From Nitrobacteraceae bacterium AZCC 1564 (GTDB lineage Bacteria > Pseudomonadota > Alphaproteobacteria > Rhizobiales > Xanthobacteraceae): 64,000 nucleotides of DNA. The position numbers and the translations under genes were made by a program. The notes below the pieces were generated by a model. The model saw only the letters and a list, made by a program, of their open reading frames with translations, searched no databases and was not told where the DNA came from. The stretch's first letter is position 1; every line of letters starts with the position of its first letter. Positions 56,535 to 64,000 of the stretch are shown here, one piece after another. The stretch is taken from the NCBI GenBank assembly GCA_036924835.1, contig JBAGRR010000001.1, forward strand, positions 744,001-808,000, given 5' to 3'.

Positions 56535-57737
56535 ATGAAGGTCGCCGAAATCAAAACCCTTCGATGCGATGCAGGCTGGCGAAACTATCGTTTCCTCAAG
56601 CTTACCACCGATGATGGCGTCGTCGGATGGAGCGAGTTCGACGAAGGTTTCGGCTCACCTGGCGTCACGTCCGTTATCGAACAGCTCGGCCAGCGCCTAA
56701 TCGGCCAAGACATCCGCAATCATGAGCGCTTCTTCGCCGAAGCCTCTGCTCTCACCCGTCCAGCCGCGGCTGGTGGCATCATCGGCCAAGGCATTGGCGC
56801 GATCGAAAACGCTCTCCTGGATGCCAAAGCCAAGACTCTCGGCGTCCCCTGCTACGAGCTACTCGGCGGCAAGATTCGCGATCGCGTTCGCGTGTACTGG
56901 TCGCATGCGCCGTCCTGGCGCATCAATCACCCGCAATTTTTCCCGCCGGCCATCACCGATTTGGAAGGCGTCAAGAATATCGGCGCCGAGGTCCGTGCCC
57001 GCGGCTTTACCGCCTGCAAGACGAACATCTTTATCCATGATGACGGTCCTGTCCGCGCGTGGCGTCCCGGATTTGGTGTCCCATTCTATCCCGAACTGAA
57101 CGTCGACCGCGCGGTCATCCGTAATCTGAAGAATCACCTGCAGGCACTTCGCGACGGGACCGGGCCCGACATCGACATCCTGCTCGATCTCAACTTCAAC
57201 GCCAAGACCGAAGGCTATCTCAAGATCCTGCGCGCGCTCGAGGACATGGATATGTTCTGGGTCGAGATCGACACTCACAGCCCCAAAGCCCTTGGCTACA
57301 TCCGGCAGCACAGCCGCCTTCCCATCAGCTCATGTGAAACCCTGATCGGTTTGCGTCAATTCCTGCCCTATTTCCAGGAGCAGGCGATGGATGTCGCCAT
57401 TGTCGACGTGCCGTGGAACGGCGCCTGGCAATCCATGAAGATTGCTGCCCTCGCAGAGGCGCACGAAGTCAACGTCGCGCCTCATAACTTCTATGGCCAT
57501 CTGTGCACGATGATGAACGCGCATTTCGCGGCAGCCGTTCCCAACCTTCGGATCATGGAAATCGATGTCGATCGGCTCGCCTGGGACAAGGAGCTGTTCA
57601 GTCACGAACCCGAATTCGAGAACGGACACCTCGTCATTCCCGATCGTCCGGGATGGGGCATCGACCCCGTCGAAGAAGCAATCCTGAAGCATCCGCCCAA
57701 GGTGACGGGCGGATTGCTCCAATACAAAAGATCCTGA
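56535..57737 (+). CDS. Mandelate racemase/muconate lactonizing enzyme family protein
   Basis: A 400-residue enolase-superfamily protein with an AAGGAG ribosome-binding site. The barrel shows the Lys strand FTACKTNIF, metal ligands in DILLDLNFNAK (Asp), FWVEIDTH (Glu) and SSCETLIGL (Glu), and a His in NVAPHNFYGHL. This pattern fits acid-sugar dehydratases as well as racemases. It probably dehydrates or epimerises a hydroxy acid imported by the pathway. Confidence 0.87.
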   Translation: MKVAEIKTLRCDAGWRNYRFLKLTTDDGVVGWSEFDEGFGSPGVTSVIEQLGQRLIGQDIRNHERFFAEASALTRPAAAGGIIGQGIGAIENALLDAKAKTLGVPCYELLGGKIRDRVRVYWSHAPSWRINHPQFFPPAITDLEGVKNIGAEVRARGFTACKTNIFIHDDGPVRAWRPGFGVPFYPELNVDRAVIRNLKNHLQALRDGTGPDIDILLDLNFNAKTEGYLKILRALEDMDMFWVEIDTHSPKALGYIRQHSRLPISSCETLIGLRQFLPYFQEQAMDVAIVDVPWNGAWQSMKIAALAEAHEVNVAPHNFYGHLCTMMNAHFAAAVPNLRIMEIDVDRLAWDKELFSHEPEFENGHLVIPDRPGWGIDPVEEAILKHPPKVTGGLLQYKRS

Positions 57738-57792
57738 ACGGACGCACTGCAAACTTAAAGACGAATAATCTGAATTAGGTGGGAGACAAATA

Positions 57793-58758
57793 ATGTTGAA
57801 GCACTGCTGGGCTGCCTCGGTCCTATTGGCGTTCAGTCTTTCCGGTCCTGCGATCGCTCAAGGCAAATACCCCGATCATGTGGTTCGGATCGTCGTTCCT
57901 TATACACCTGGAGGAACGACCGACGTTGTCGGCCGCGTCATCGCCGACAAGCTGAACGCCCGTCTTGGGCAGCCCTTCATTGTCGACAATCGTCCCGGTG
58001 CTGCCGGCATGATCGGTTCTGATGTTGTGGCGAAGTCTCCCGGCGACGGATACACCATTCTGATGGGGTCTGTTGCAAACACCACCATTCCTGCGGTTTA
58101 CTCGCACGTCCCCTACGACCTGAAGCGTGACCTGATACCGTTGTGTCAGGTCATCTCGATACCTAACTTCTTGGTTGTGAGCGCCGACTCGCCCTACAAG
58201 TCCGTGGCTGATCTCATTGCTGCAGCGAAAGCAGCGCCCGGAAAATTCTCGTTCGCGTCGTCAGGAGCCGGCGCGAGCCCGCATTTGTCGGGCGAGCTCT
58301 TCAGGGTCATGACCGGCACCGACATGCTGCACGTGCCTTATAAAGGCAGCGGCCCGGCACAGGTTGATTTGATGGGAGGCCGCGTGACGATGATGTTCGA
58401 CAATGCCTCGCTTCCCCTGATCAAGGGCGGAAAGTTGCGCGCTCTCGCTGTGAGTTCGCCGAAACGAGCTGCCGCAGCACCGGACGTGCCGACCGTGGCC
58501 GAAGCTGGCGTCCCTGGTTACGGGGTCACGTCGTGGTACGGCCTTTGGGTTCCGAAAGGAACGCCGCAGCCGATCATCGATCTGCTCGACAAGAACATCG
58601 CCGAAATATTTGCGGACAAGGACATCCAGGCGAAAATGCTCGAATTCGGTGGCGACACCGAAGTTGCCTGCGGCGACAAGTTTTCCGCCTTCATCGATAC
58701 CGAATTGGCGAAGTGGAATGATCTCGTCAAGAAGGCCAATATCAAGATCGACAATTAA
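57793..58758 (+). CDS. Bug-family (TctC-like) periplasmic solute-binding protein
   Basis: A 321-residue protein with a signal peptide (cleavage after AIA-QG). Typical Bug features are VRIVVPYTPGGTTDVVGRV, ASSGAGASPHLSGELF and GGRVTMMFDN. It captures a carboxylate in the periplasm. No TctA or TctB membrane genes are adjacent, so it must share a distant transporter or act as a sensor. It marks the cluster as a carboxylic-acid utilisation set. Confidence 0.9.
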   Translation: MLKHCWAASVLLAFSLSGPAIAQGKYPDHVVRIVVPYTPGGTTDVVGRVIADKLNARLGQPFIVDNRPGAAGMIGSDVVAKSPGDGYTILMGSVANTTIPAVYSHVPYDLKRDLIPLCQVISIPNFLVVSADSPYKSVADLIAAAKAAPGKFSFASSGAGASPHLSGELFRVMTGTDMLHVPYKGSGPAQVDLMGGRVTMMFDNASLPLIKGGKLRALAVSSPKRAAAAPDVPTVAEAGVPGYGVTSWYGLWVPKGTPQPIIDLLDKNIAEIFADKDIQAKMLEFGGDTEVACGDKFSAFIDTELAKWNDLVKKANIKIDN

Positions 58759-58776
58759 CATGAGTTGACCTGAGCG

Positions 58777-58804
58777 GCCGGAAGCCAGCGCGCTTGCTTC
58801 CGGC
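58777..58804 (+). promoter_or_regulatory. Stem-loop after the solute-binding protein gene
   Basis: GCCGGAAGC pairs perfectly with GCTTCCGGC (9 bp, 10-nt loop) 18 bp after the binding-protein stop, with no T-run. It resembles the pstS-pstC hairpin in position and probably keeps binding-protein mRNA more abundant than the downstream enzymes. Confidence 0.6.
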
Positions 58805-58845
58805 TCGCGAACTTGGCGTCAGTTCATGAGGAGACCGCGCGCACG

Positions 58846-60345
58846 ATGAATATTGTCGCCCCAATCTTCAAACAGGCGGCTGCGCTGGGCAACGCGCTGG
58901 CCGTCAGTGATCAATCTATCTCGCTGAGCTATTCTGACCTCCAGCGCGAGATCAGCCGATTTGCCGATTATTTCAGATCACTTGGCATTGTTCCGGGCGA
59001 CCGCGTGATGATGATCGGAGAAAACAGCGTCGCGCTTGCAGTCCTGATTCTGGCCGCATCGCATGCAGGAGCCACGATTGTTCTTGAGAATGCACGCCGC
59101 GCGCCGCTCGAGATCGACGCCATTACGGCGCATTGCGAGCCGAAACGCGCGGTCTTCGTCCTCGCACATTCGGCCGATGCCAGGAAGCACGCTGAACAAG
59201 CAAAAGCCAATGTTATTTCAGACGCCGTGATCGGCGACTTCGCCGTCAGCGATGAAAATCCCAAAGGCAACTCATCCTCCGACCAGGATACGGGACTGGC
59301 CGCCTTTATCTATACGACCGGGACAACCGGCACGCCTAAAGGCGTCATGCTCACTCACGGCAATCTTTGCTTTATCGCGTCGATGATGGGCGAGCTGCGC
59401 GAAATTGCGCCCAGCGACAAAATCTACTGCGTCCTTCCCATCACCCATGTCATGGGCCTCGCCTCGGTGCTGCTCGGATCACTGCACTCCGGAGCACACG
59501 TTCACTTGCGTCCGAGGTTTTCCGCAAAACAGTGCCTCTCCGAGATCAACACGCTTGGCATCACCGTTCTGCAAGGTGCAACTGCCATGTTCGCCAAACT
59601 GACCGAGCAGGCCAACCTCGACAAATGGCAGCTCACGGCCCATATGCGATTCATGGGGGCCGGCGGCGCGCCGATCGACACCACGGTCAAACGCAACACG
59701 GAGCAACTCTTTGGTGTTGTTCTTCAGAACGGATACGGACTGACCGAGGCCGCATCCATTTGCTGGACCCGGTTCGGCGAAGACTATGACGATGATTCCG
59801 TGGGACGCCCCCTCCCCGGCATGGAGCTGAAAATTCTGGACGACAAGGGTCATGAGCTCGCCGATGAGACCGTCGGCGAATTGTGGGCGCGCGGACCGAA
59901 TGTGATGCGCGGCTATTTCCGCAATTCGGAGATAACCGAGAAGGTTCTTACGCCCGACGGCTGGCTGAACACGCAGGACCTCGCCAAGAGAGCGCGAGAC
60001 GGACGGATCTATATCGTTGGAAGAAAGAAAGACGTCATCATTCGCTCCGGCTTCAAGGTCAATCCACTCGAAGTCGAGACGATTCTTAATCGTCATCCCG
60101 GCATCGCGCACTCGGCGGTTATTGGCCGAAAGGCGGATGGCAACAACGAGGACGTCATTGCCTTCGTCGAGCTCGTACAGCCCCTGACCGCCCTGCCCGA
60201 TGACCTTGAACAGCATTTGCGGAACGCACTGTCCGCCTACAAATATCCGAACGAGATCATCGTTCTTCCAGCCCTACCGCTGGCTCCCAACGGCAAGGTT
60301 CTCAAGAATAAACTTCTGGAAACTGCGAAAGGTTTGACACGATGA
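58846..60345 (+). CDS. Acyl-CoA synthetase (class I adenylate-forming)
   Basis: 499 residues from the ATG at 58846; a TTG at 58813 is an upstream alternative. The P-loop YTTGTTGTPKGVMLTHG, A5 GYGLTEAAS, A8 GWLNTQDLAKR and the A10 Lys in PLAPNGKVLKNKLL are all present, so it should be active. It resembles long-chain, benzoate or coumarate-type ligases. It overlaps the next crotonase gene by 4 bases. Confidence 0.9.
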   Translation: MNIVAPIFKQAAALGNALAVSDQSISLSYSDLQREISRFADYFRSLGIVPGDRVMMIGENSVALAVLILAASHAGATIVLENARRAPLEIDAITAHCEPKRAVFVLAHSADARKHAEQAKANVISDAVIGDFAVSDENPKGNSSSDQDTGLAAFIYTTGTTGTPKGVMLTHGNLCFIASMMGELREIAPSDKIYCVLPITHVMGLASVLLGSLHSGAHVHLRPRFSAKQCLSEINTLGITVLQGATAMFAKLTEQANLDKWQLTAHMRFMGAGGAPIDTTVKRNTEQLFGVVLQNGYGLTEAASICWTRFGEDYDDDSVGRPLPGMELKILDDKGHELADETVGELWARGPNVMRGYFRNSEITEKVLTPDGWLNTQDLAKRARDGRIYIVGRKKDVIIRSGFKVNPLEVETILNRHPGIAHSAVIGRKADGNNEDVIAFVELVQPLTALPDDLEQHLRNALSAYKYPNEIIVLPALPLAPNGKVLKNKLLETAKGLTR

Positions 60346-61085
60346 GCGATCCAGTTCTCTACGAAAGCGCAGATGACATCTGCACGATCACGCTGAACCG
60401 CCCTGCCAAACTGAACTCCATCGATGCCGCAACTGAACTTGCACTGGCCGACGCCTGGCGCCGCTTCAACGCGAGCAGTGACCGTGTGGCAATCCTCACC
60501 GGCGCTGGCCAGAAGGCCTTTTCCGTCGGCAAGGACCTGAATTCGTCTTCAATCCCGGACTACCGACGGTTCACACCGGGCTTCGACATCGAAGTGCGAA
60601 AGCCGATCATTGCCGCCGTCAATGGATGGTGCATCGGCGGCGCGTTGACCCTGGTTCAGATGTGCGATCTCTGTATCGCGACGACGAACACGCGCTTCAT
60701 GTACCCTGAAGCCAAGATCGGCTTTGCCGGTGGCCTTATCGCAGGACTCGCGGCACGCATCCCCCATAAGGTCGCCATGGAAATCATGCTCCTCGGAGAG
60801 GAATTTTCGGTCGAGCGCGCACATCAGGTCGGCCTCGTCAACAAGATCGTTCCTGAGGACGAACTTATGCCGGCCGCCCGCGCCTATGCGCGGCGCCTCG
60901 CCGACAATGCGCCTCTAGTGCTCGAAATGTTCAAGATGTTCGCGAGCGAGATTCTTCCGAGCAGCCCCATGGAGCGAGCAAGCCACGCCATGCGTGTGGT
61001 TGAGAAGATCATGGCAAGTGACGACTTCCGGGAGGGTTTCGAAAGCAATCGTGAGAAGCGGCCAGCGCGCTTTACGGGAAAGTGA
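60342..61085 (+). CDS. Enoyl-CoA hydratase/isomerase family protein
   Basis: A 247-residue crotonase-fold protein. Oxyanion motifs are FSVGKDLN and NGWCIGGALTLVQMCDL; the conserved Glu is in YPEAKIGFAGG. It is translationally coupled to the acyl-CoA ligase. It is a second crotonase for the IclR cluster and differs clearly from the one at 52737, suggesting separate steps (hydration and cleavage or isomerisation). Confidence 0.88.
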   Translation: MSDPVLYESADDICTITLNRPAKLNSIDAATELALADAWRRFNASSDRVAILTGAGQKAFSVGKDLNSSSIPDYRRFTPGFDIEVRKPIIAAVNGWCIGGALTLVQMCDLCIATTNTRFMYPEAKIGFAGGLIAGLAARIPHKVAMEIMLLGEEFSVERAHQVGLVNKIVPEDELMPAARAYARRLADNAPLVLEMFKMFASEILPSSPMERASHAMRVVEKIMASDDFREGFESNREKRPARFTGK

Positions 61086-61147
61086 GCCACTCGCCTGACG
61101 ATGACCTAAGACCGTTAGCAGATCGAGACTTGCCCTGAGCCTCGTGG

Positions 61148-62905
61148 TCAGGGTTTAGGCGTGATGCGCAGGTCGGTGTCCGGCTTGGGTATATTGCCCT
61201 CCCGGATGAGCGGGCGCTCGCGCCACTCCTGTCCCAAAAGAGCTAAGTCGCGTGCTCGACCTAGCAAAACTTCGAGACGAGCCTTGTTGTCCTGGCGATA
61301 CGAGGATGGGTCGTTGGCATAACGTTTCAGAAATTCGTCAAAGCCTTGGGGCTTTCCCGGTAACGTCTCATAGGCCGTGACGACCTCCTCCAGCGTCTCT
61401 TCCATACGCGCCATTGCCACCAAAAATCGCCGCCAGCGATGGTCATCAAGGTCAAACGACATGCACAGGATGTCCCCGGCTTCGCGCCCATAGTCAGCAA
61501 GCTGCTGAATGGCCTTGTTGTCCATTGCGAGATTCAGCCCGCCTTCATTAGGCGTGAGACCAATATGGACAATGCGCTCTCGATATCCCGGCAAGGTGCT
61601 CTGAAGATTGTCCTGCCAGTCCTTGGCGGAATCAACGAGCCGCATGAGAAATCCGAGTATTCCCTCGATCGGCTCGACGGGAATATTGATACCGCTGACA
61701 GCCTTCAACGGAAGCCAGACGCGGCTGTCGCCACGATCGCGCTTTTCGTCATACCGATCGAGCGATATCGCGAAGGTCGGCGTATTGGGAAGCAACCGAT
61801 CAAAGAAGTGAATGGGAAAATTACTCGACAGGCCGCCATCACTAAACAGACAGCGGCGCAGGACGCTCTGCTCTTCTTGGGTCCCGTAAGTAAAGTCCCG
61901 GCGCCACAGCGGGATAGCACAGATCAATCCTGGAAAGCTCAGGCTCATCCGCGCAGCGACAATCACCGGAAGATGGTTTGTGTCGGGGAAGAAGTAATAA
62001 TCATCTTCATCTCCTGACCCTGGCTCGAAGCGTTCACAATTCTCCACGAGATAAGTCATGACGCGTTCGGGAAAGAGCTTCACCCATTCACTGCGCTTGA
62101 ATAGAAAGGATCGCGAGTGTGCGAGCGGCAATGTGTAAGGACGCCGTTCCATGAGGCTGGTCGTCATCATCGCAAGCTTAATGGGCGGACGATCTCCTGA
62201 AGGCATCAACAAGGCGCCGAACGTGAGTGGCGCGTGACCATCAGCAATGCCGGCGGTTTCATCAATCAGACGGGCCAGCCAGTCGGTAAATCCCTCATCC
62301 TTTGCGTCGCCCTGCCGAAGACCGGGACACAGCCCAAAATCATTGGCGGGCAACTGCGTCCGGATCGCGACGATAAGACGATAGAAGATAGCAACGACGA
62401 ACCCAACGATGCCGAGAATAATCCCACTGACGAAGAATCCTGCACTGGCAAAGCCAACCCAGCCGACTACTGCTAAAACCAAGCCAGGCACAGCACCAGC
62501 GATGGCTGCAAAAGGATACCCCCTTACTACAGCCGCCAGAACGCTGATCCATCGGACGACATTGCTCTTTGAAGTCAGCAACGCGATGAAGATAGCGAAT
62601 AGTGGCTGGAGTGACCGCGATGGCTGAAACAGCGACAGCAGCTTCGGTCCGATTTCATTCGGAATCTTCGCGAGCCGTTCGAAGCCAGCATCAGGAGCGG
62701 ATCTGCCATACTCTGCAGCAGCAGCCGCCGCCGCGGCAATCGCACCGGCCGATGTTCCCCCAATATTAGAGAAACGAAATTTCTTGGATAGTTCAACAAG
62801 CGCGAGTGGATACACCACACCGCTTGTAATGCCGCCCTTCAGAACGATGTCACAGAAACTCGCAGGCAATTCATCGATGCGGCTATTCGACGACAGCGCT
62901 TCCAT
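61148..62905 (-). CDS. Patatin-like phospholipase with membrane segments
   Basis: A 585-residue protein. The patatin core shows the oxyanion motif KGGITSGVVYPLA (near residue 25), the serine elbow GGTSAGAIAAA and the Asp of DGGLSSNFP, so the Ser/Asp dyad is intact. Several hydrophobic segments (about residues 100-190) interrupt the domain, suggesting membrane attachment. It would hydrolyse acyl groups of membrane lipids. A single gene with no linked partner. Confidence 0.88.
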   Translation of the reverse strand: MEALSSNSRIDELPASFCDIVLKGGITSGVVYPLALVELSKKFRFSNIGGTSAGAIAAAAAAAAEYGRSAPDAGFERLAKIPNEIGPKLLSLFQPSRSLQPLFAIFIALLTSKSNVVRWISVLAAVVRGYPFAAIAGAVPGLVLAVVGWVGFASAGFFVSGIILGIVGFVVAIFYRLIVAIRTQLPANDFGLCPGLRQGDAKDEGFTDWLARLIDETAGIADGHAPLTFGALLMPSGDRPPIKLAMMTTSLMERRPYTLPLAHSRSFLFKRSEWVKLFPERVMTYLVENCERFEPGSGDEDDYYFFPDTNHLPVIVAARMSLSFPGLICAIPLWRRDFTYGTQEEQSVLRRCLFSDGGLSSNFPIHFFDRLLPNTPTFAISLDRYDEKRDRGDSRVWLPLKAVSGINIPVEPIEGILGFLMRLVDSAKDWQDNLQSTLPGYRERIVHIGLTPNEGGLNLAMDNKAIQQLADYGREAGDILCMSFDLDDHRWRRFLVAMARMEETLEEVVTAYETLPGKPQGFDEFLKRYANDPSSYRQDNKARLEVLLGRARDLALLGQEWRERPLIREGNIPKPDTDLRITPKP

Positions 62906-63049
62906 TTCGCCCTCGCGACTAAAAAATCAATTCTGAAAATCAGTCTACTTCAAATCATACCCCATCATGGTTCAATGACGATAGAGAGACGCGCCCGTTC
63001 TGATACAGACCCGTTTCGCCTTCGAGATAACCACCCAGCTTCTTCGCCC

Positions 63050-63634
63050 TCACCCGCGAAGGCTTTGGCCGCTCAGCTTCCAGAGTTTCTTGTCGCTGGT
63101 CGATACCGCAATGGCGCCGTTGGAGATGGCGCTGACAGCATCTTCGCGCCCGCACACAAAGCCAGATGCGACGATCGGCGGCATGGCCTTGCGGTATTGC
63201 GCCGGAATGTGCGGCAGCATCGGTGCCGGCATGAGCTGAACAAGGTTCGGCTCGCTCTGCTCCAAGGCGGATACACTGCGTGGAAATGTCGAACGGTCGG
63301 TGACGAACACCTTCTGAATCGAAACCAATCCGGCCTTTTTGGCGCGTTGCACGGTAGCGACGCGCGTGGAGACCAGCCCCTTGGCACCGATCTCGGCGAG
63401 GTAGTCCACCCCGCCCTTGTCTTGCGAAAGCCCATCGCAACTGTCGATGTTTACGATGGGATATTTCTTGGCGTCGGTGAGCGCCTTGATCACCGACTGC
63501 AGCCTGCGCAATTCGAAATTGGCAACGATCGAGATCTCGGCTTCGCTCCCGATGAAATCATCGATGAGTTCCGCGCCGTAGAGCGTTGCAATAACGGGAT
63601 GCCGGGTGAGGCGTACAGCCAGTGATTTATCCAT
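63050..63634 (-). CDS. glpP: Glycerol-3-phosphate responsive antiterminator (GlpP-like)
   Basis: A 194-residue TIM-barrel-like protein of the GlpP family: IVNIDSCDGLSQDKGGVDYL, GLVSTRVATVQRAKKAGL and PPIVASGFVCGREDAV. In Bacillus GlpP binds glycerol-3-phosphate and prevents termination of glp mRNA. In alphaproteobacteria its role is less clear. It lies 9 bp after a FAD-linked oxidase gene and is probably co-transcribed with it. Confidence 0.85.
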   Translation of the reverse strand: MDKSLAVRLTRHPVIATLYGAELIDDFIGSEAEISIVANFELRRLQSVIKALTDAKKYPIVNIDSCDGLSQDKGGVDYLAEIGAKGLVSTRVATVQRAKKAGLVSIQKVFVTDRSTFPRSVSALEQSEPNLVQLMPAPMLPHIPAQYRKAMPPIVASGFVCGREDAVSAISNGAIAVSTSDKKLWKLSGQSLRG

Positions 63635-63643
63635 GCTCTCCTT

Positions 63644-64000
63644 TTACGGTTGCACGCCTACCTTGTCACTCAGGCCAAGCTTGCCCGGATTGAGAATATT
63701 TCGAGGATCGAGCGCCCGCTTGACTGTTTCCAGCACCGGGAACGCAGTCCCCAGCGCCTGCGCCATGTAAGGCGCGCGCAGTAGGCCCACGCCGTGATGA
63801 TGGCTCAACGCCGCGTTGTGCTTGATCAGCACTGCATTGGCGGCGTCCCACCCGGCACGGTACCAGGCGGCACGCTTTTCGACCTCGACTTCGCCGCGCA
63901 GCGAGAAGTAAAGGCAGGCACCGTCCACATAGGCATGCGATTGGTGCGCCGATCCGGCGAGTGTTCCGGGCACCGCGTTGATAGCGGCAACAACCTCGTC
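63644..64000 (-). CDS. FAD-linked oxidase, C-terminal part (continues beyond the window)
   Basis: The frame is open to the right edge; 118 codons are visible. The segment contains ALSHHHGVGLLRAPYM and the C-terminal LDPRNILNPGKLGL, the closing motifs of the vanillyl-alcohol oxidase/alkyl-DHAP synthase-like flavoproteins. The His pair is the usual active-site region. With GlpP next to it, a glycerol-3-phosphate or related substrate is conceivable. The start is outside the window. Confidence 0.85.
   Translation of the reverse strand, partial: DEVVAAINAVPGTLAGSAHQSHAYVDGACLYFSLRGEVEVEKRAAWYRAGWDAANAVLIKHNAALSHHHGVGLLRAPYMAQALGTAFPVLETVKRALDPRNILNPGKLGLSDKVGVQP

Noticed and set aside
61132..61156. 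Terminator after the last crotonase gene
   Set aside because: The 6-bp CCCTGA/TCAGGG stem is short and followed by only three T residues; it also overlaps the 3' end of the patatin gene. Too weak to call.

Overview
The window looks like a chromosomal segment of a Bradyrhizobiaceae-type alphaproteobacterium (Afipia, Rhodopseudomonas, Bradyrhizobium or a relative). This is inferred from moderate-to-high GC, the gene families and the gene orders: pstSCAB-phoU-phoB, pqqABCDE followed by an aminopeptidase, and kdpFABC-kdpDE next to ptsN. Genus-level naming cannot be proven without a search. I see no tRNA, rRNA, CRISPR array, prophage or intact insertion sequence.

Layout. 1-7.7 kb: a minus-strand valine/isobutyrate catabolic operon (mmsA, isobutyryl-CoA dehydrogenase, 3-hydroxyisobutyryl-CoA hydrolase, mmsB, acyl-CoA ligase) with a TetR-type regulator and a divergent enoyl-CoA hydratase. 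7.9-13.9 kb: thiolase, a FabF-like ketosynthase, a large PAS hybrid histidine kinase and a small Lys-rich protein. 14-18.3 kb: a four-carbon acid sugar (threonate/erythronate) pathway, otnK-otnI-ltnD with divergent otnC, coupled to arsC. 18.4-21.5 kb: a secreted phytase-like esterase, tusA, mobB and mobA. 21.5-30.3 kb: a potassium-uptake locus, ptsN-kdpE-kdpD-kdpC-kdpB-kdpA-kdpF plus a 27-residue membrane peptide. kdpD is split by a one-base insertion. 30.8-34.5 kb: small unrecognised proteins and a DapA-like protein that lacks the catalytic Tyr and Lys. 34.8-43.5 kb: two secreted PQQ-type sugar dehydrogenases, two c-type cytochromes, an aminopeptidase and pqqABCDE. 43.6-49 kb: the Pho regulon operon with a clear Pho box. 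49.4-52.4 kb: a low-complexity orphan protein and a CYTH-CHAD protein. 52.7-61.1 kb: an IclR-controlled, CoA-based catabolic cluster of unknown substrate. 61.1-64 kb: a patatin-like lipase, a GlpP-type antiterminator and the end of a FAD-linked oxidase.

The most unusual signal is a family of about 167-bp non-coding units. Each is two different long hairpins, each hairpin bounded by CTAG and the two separated by a 12-13 nt AT-rich spacer. Single units lie at 9.1, 13.9 and 25.4 kb, three are fused through shared CTAGs at 38.6-39.1 kb, and an apparent deletion chimera lies at 20.7 kb. Arm sequences differ from hairpin to hairpin but remain self-complementary. Unit edges supply the stop codon, or the last codons, of three neighbouring genes. 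They may be non-autonomous mobile elements, but their origin cannot be settled from this window.
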